A stretch of DNA of 64,000 nt from Sphingobacterium sp. PCS056 (GTDB taxonomy: Bacteria; Bacteroidota; Bacteroidia; Sphingobacteriales; Sphingobacteriaceae): assembly GCF_023273895.1 (NCBI RefSeq), contig NZ_CP096883.1, positions 2,418,001-2,482,000 on the forward strand, given 5' to 3'. Within the stretch, counting starts at the first letter, position 1, and each line of letters starts with the position of its first letter. Below the pieces are notes generated by a model that made no database searches, was not told the origin of the DNA, and saw only the letters and a list, made by a program, of their open reading frames with translations. This document shows positions 61,758 to 64,000 of this stretch, piece by piece. Position numbers and translations under genes: made by a program.

Positions 61758-64000
61758 GGATAGCCAATCGCTAAATTGAACATTAAATTGTTCTTGCGCC
61801 ACTGACTACTTCCCAAATCGATATCTTTAAATACCCACCGATCTCCTTTTTCTAAGTAGGGGACACGCAATGGAATTGCAAAATCTGTTCTTAAAATTAA
61901 AAAAGTAAAGTCAAATCTTAAACCTAGTCCACCGCCAACAGCCAATTCTGTTAGGAAATCCTTACTAAACTTCGCCCCTGGTTTTTCATCATCCGTATTT
62001 TGCAACCACACATTACCGGCGTCAATAAACGCTGCCCAGTGTACAAATCCTGCAAGTTTAGCACGATATTCAGTGTTGAGTTCCAATTTAATATCACCCG
62101 TTTGATCCGCATAAAATTTGTCCGTACCAATATTCTGAGGTTTCAACGTTCCAGGACCGATTGCACGTGCTGCAAATGCTCGGATACTATTAGGACCACC
62201 CACATAATATTGTTTTAAATAGGGCAGTGCACGTGAGTTTCCATAGGAATAACTTAAACCCACACTAACGCGAGAAGCCAATTGCGAATTTTCACTCAAT
62301 TTGAGATAGTGTCTACCATCACCACTTATTTTAATATATTGAGAAAAGTAAGCGTTAAATAATTTAAAAGTCTTCCCTTCGTTATAATTAGCACCCTTGA
62401 GCAATCCCAAAACGTTACCTGATAAATCCAAATTTCCTTTAAAATAAAAAGTGTTCTTTAAAGTTTTATTCATCGTGTTTGACAAGGTGAAATTGTAGTT
62501 TGGACCAATGGTGAATTGCGGCTCAATAGCATGTCTTAACGTAGGCACAGTATCCAATTGAGCTTTATATTCATCAGACACACGACTAGGTTGTACATAA
62601 GTGATTTCTAATAATCCTAGATCATGTTGTTTTTCTTGTGATTCTTGCCAAATATAACCGTAGTCGAGTTTGAGTGATCGTAAAGTATACGCTTTGGTTC
62701 TATTCAAGAATTCAAACCCTGTTTTAATATATGTTTTTGGTATGTACCTACGACTCGGATCTATTTTAAAAGGTGACAGGATACGCGGTAGTGTCAAGGT
62801 CAGATCAGCTCCATAGCGATAATAGCTCGAATTTAAGCTAACACTTCCGCCCGTCTGTGTTTCATAACCACCAAATACATTGAGACTAAGTAATTCAGCT
62901 CCTCTAAAGGCATTGTGCAATTGCCAGTTTACATTAAGCTCCGTACCATTATAAACGGATGCCATTTTACCCAAAAGCTCCACCCGAATTGATTTTTTAG
63001 GAAGAGGAGTAAGGTAGTAGTAAACATCTAATCCATTTTTAACATCCTTACTATCTACAAAATTGTTTTTAACAAATTTGAAACTGTTTAAATTGACAAG
63101 ATGACTGATCGTCTTGTTATGTGCATCACGGTTATAAAGATCCCCTTTTCTGAAGAAAATATGATTCGCAAGAACGGGTTTTCTAAAGGTGTTTTGCCTA
63201 TCTATAAAATAATACGAACTATCAAATAGTTCGGCATTACGAGGTGCACGCTGATAACCTGTTCCGGCATCTGTATAATTTGGATAGATGTATATATTAT
63301 TAATTTTCGATGGCGCTTTGGCAATTTCTGGTGTTTCAGGCTTCAGGGTTACATACAAATTTACTTTATTGTTTCCAATGGTGCTATCCACTTGTACCAG
63401 TAAATAATCAGGACTGAAATAATAGTAACCAATCTTTTTGAGTTCATTGTCTATTCGGTCGCGTTCGTTTAATATATCATCAAGATCATAATGTTTACCC
63501 ACTATTAAGAGTGATTTTTCACGTGATTGCAATATATCTTGACCAAGCTGAGTGGTGCTATCCACGTCAAATTTGACTGATTTTATTCGGTAGATTAAAT
63601 TGGTTGTAGCAATATAGTGAATAGTCGCTTCTTTATCTTTAATGGTTGTATCAGATTTAACCTCAGCATTAAAAAAACCGATATTTTCTAGTCGATTCCG
63701 AAGTAAATTCTCATTGTATTCTCGGTTAACATCACTTAACAGAACCGGCTCTTCCCCCATTTTTTTCAATTGCTTCTTTATGAAATTTCTTCCAACTGAA
63801 TCACCAGCCATATTATTGAAAGCTAGTTTATAACGCCATCCAAATAATGATTTATTAGGTTTTGGCATAAGCACTTGTTCCAAATGTGTCGCTAATATCT
63901 TTTTTTGTTCTTTAGGAATAGTATCTGATTCAATATCAACATGACCGTCCACATATAAGGATTCACCTTCTTTTAGATTTTTAGTTGTTGAACAAGAAGC
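61751..64000 (-). CDS. TamL-type lipoprotein of the BamA/TamA (Omp85) family, 5' end outside window
   Basis: 750 codons are visible from the right edge (Ala-Ser-Cys, with the lipidated Cys of the signal peptide just inside the window) to the stop at 61751; the start codon lies beyond 64000. After the CSTTKNLKEGESLY linker come POTRA-like domains (around residues 20-290), then a 16-strand Omp85 barrel with the conserved QYYVGGPNSIRAFAARAIGPG lid motif and the C-terminal FNLAIGYPF. The lipoprotein nature identifies it as TamL, which with TamB transports or inserts envelope components; tamB would be expected nearby but is not in view. Sole gene of its unit here. Confidence 0.9.
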   Translation of the reverse strand, partial: ASCSTTKNLKEGESLYVDGHVDIESDTIPKEQKKILATHLEQVLMPKPNKSLFGWRYKLAFNNMAGDSVGRNFIKKQLKKMGEEPVLLSDVNREYNENLLRNRLENIGFFNAEVKSDTTIKDKEATIHYIATTNLIYRIKSVKFDVDSTTQLGQDILQSREKSLLIVGKHYDLDDILNERDRIDNELKKIGYYYFSPDYLLVQVDSTIGNNKVNLYVTLKPETPEIAKAPSKINNIYIYPNYTDAGTGYQRAPRNAELFDSSYYFIDRQNTFRKPVLANHIFFRKGDLYNRDAHNKTISHLVNLNSFKFVKNNFVDSKDVKNGLDVYYYLTPLPKKSIRVELLGKMASVYNGTELNVNWQLHNAFRGAELLSLNVFGGYETQTGGSVSLNSSYYRYGADLTLTLPRILSPFKIDPSRRYIPKTYIKTGFEFLNRTKAYTLRSLKLDYGYIWQESQEKQHDLGLLEITYVQPSRVSDEYKAQLDTVPTLRHAIEPQFTIGPNYNFTLSNTMNKTLKNTFYFKGNLDLSGNVLGLLKGANYNEGKTFKLFNAYFSQYIKISGDGRHYLKLSENSQLASRVSVGLSYSYGNSRALPYLKQYYVGGPNSIRAFAARAIGPGTLKPQNIGTDKFYADQTGDIKLELNTEYRAKLAGFVHWAAFIDAGNVWLQNTDDEKPGAKFSKDFLTELAVGGGLGLRFDFTFLILRTDFAIPLRVPYLEKGDRWVFKDIDLGSSQWRKNNLMFNLAIGYPF

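Overview
The window looks like an ordinary chromosomal segment of a Bacteroidota bacterium, most likely Sphingobacteriaceae (Sphingobacterium-like). The grounds are the AT-rich sequence, two SusC/SusD pairs, a TamL-type lipoprotein form of the BamA/TamA family, a str operon ordered rpsL-rpsG-fusA-rpsJ, PepSY-like proteins, and several exact TAnnTTTG (-7) promoter elements of the Bacteroidota type. I see no insertion sequence, prophage, rRNA operon or CRISPR array. The genus is an inference; no search was run.

Layout. 1-2.2 kb: a DevBCA/MacB-like ABC exporter (permease cut by the left edge). 2.4-7.4 kb: single genes (esterase, Crp-like regulator, a decayed remnant of an outer-membrane gene, a short LpxL-type acyltransferase, a Rossmann dehydrogenase, a quinone reductase). 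7.6-14.2 kb: a complete RND tripartite efflux operon with its TetR regulator, with three copies of a 13-bp palindrome (TTAACRNTGTTAR) around the regulator and adaptor starts. 14.5-21.5 kb: a four-gene surface system (TonB receptor, DUF4876-like lipoprotein, DUF6850-like barrel, di-haem peroxidase) under a recognisable promoter with Fur-box-like dyads; this is the best candidate for an undescribed system here.

21.6-30.3 kb (minus strand): a SusD/SusC pair with dipeptidyl peptidase IV and aminopeptidase P, suggesting import and breakdown of proline-containing peptides. 30.5-37.7 kb (plus strand): a second SusC/SusD pair translationally coupled to a Tat-exported phospholipase C, suggesting phospholipid or organic-phosphate use. 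37.8-45.5 kb: a cation/proton antiporter, a DUF1080 lipoprotein, two PepSY-like proteins with a two-component system, an Smr protein, CutC preceded by a possible attenuator or small RNA, an unlisted 59-aa basic protein, and tRNA-Cys(GCA).

45.7-64 kb: housekeeping genes (AI-2E family permease, rpsJ-fusA-rpsG-rpsL, rnr, fur-like, fsa-like transaldolase, mdh, tamL) with an OafA-type acyltransferase, a DinB-like protein, a TAGT microsatellite, an MFS exporter, a retropepsin-like protein and an unusual HMA-AraC regulator. Most transcription units end in strong hairpins, several of which overlap the stop codon of the gene they terminate.
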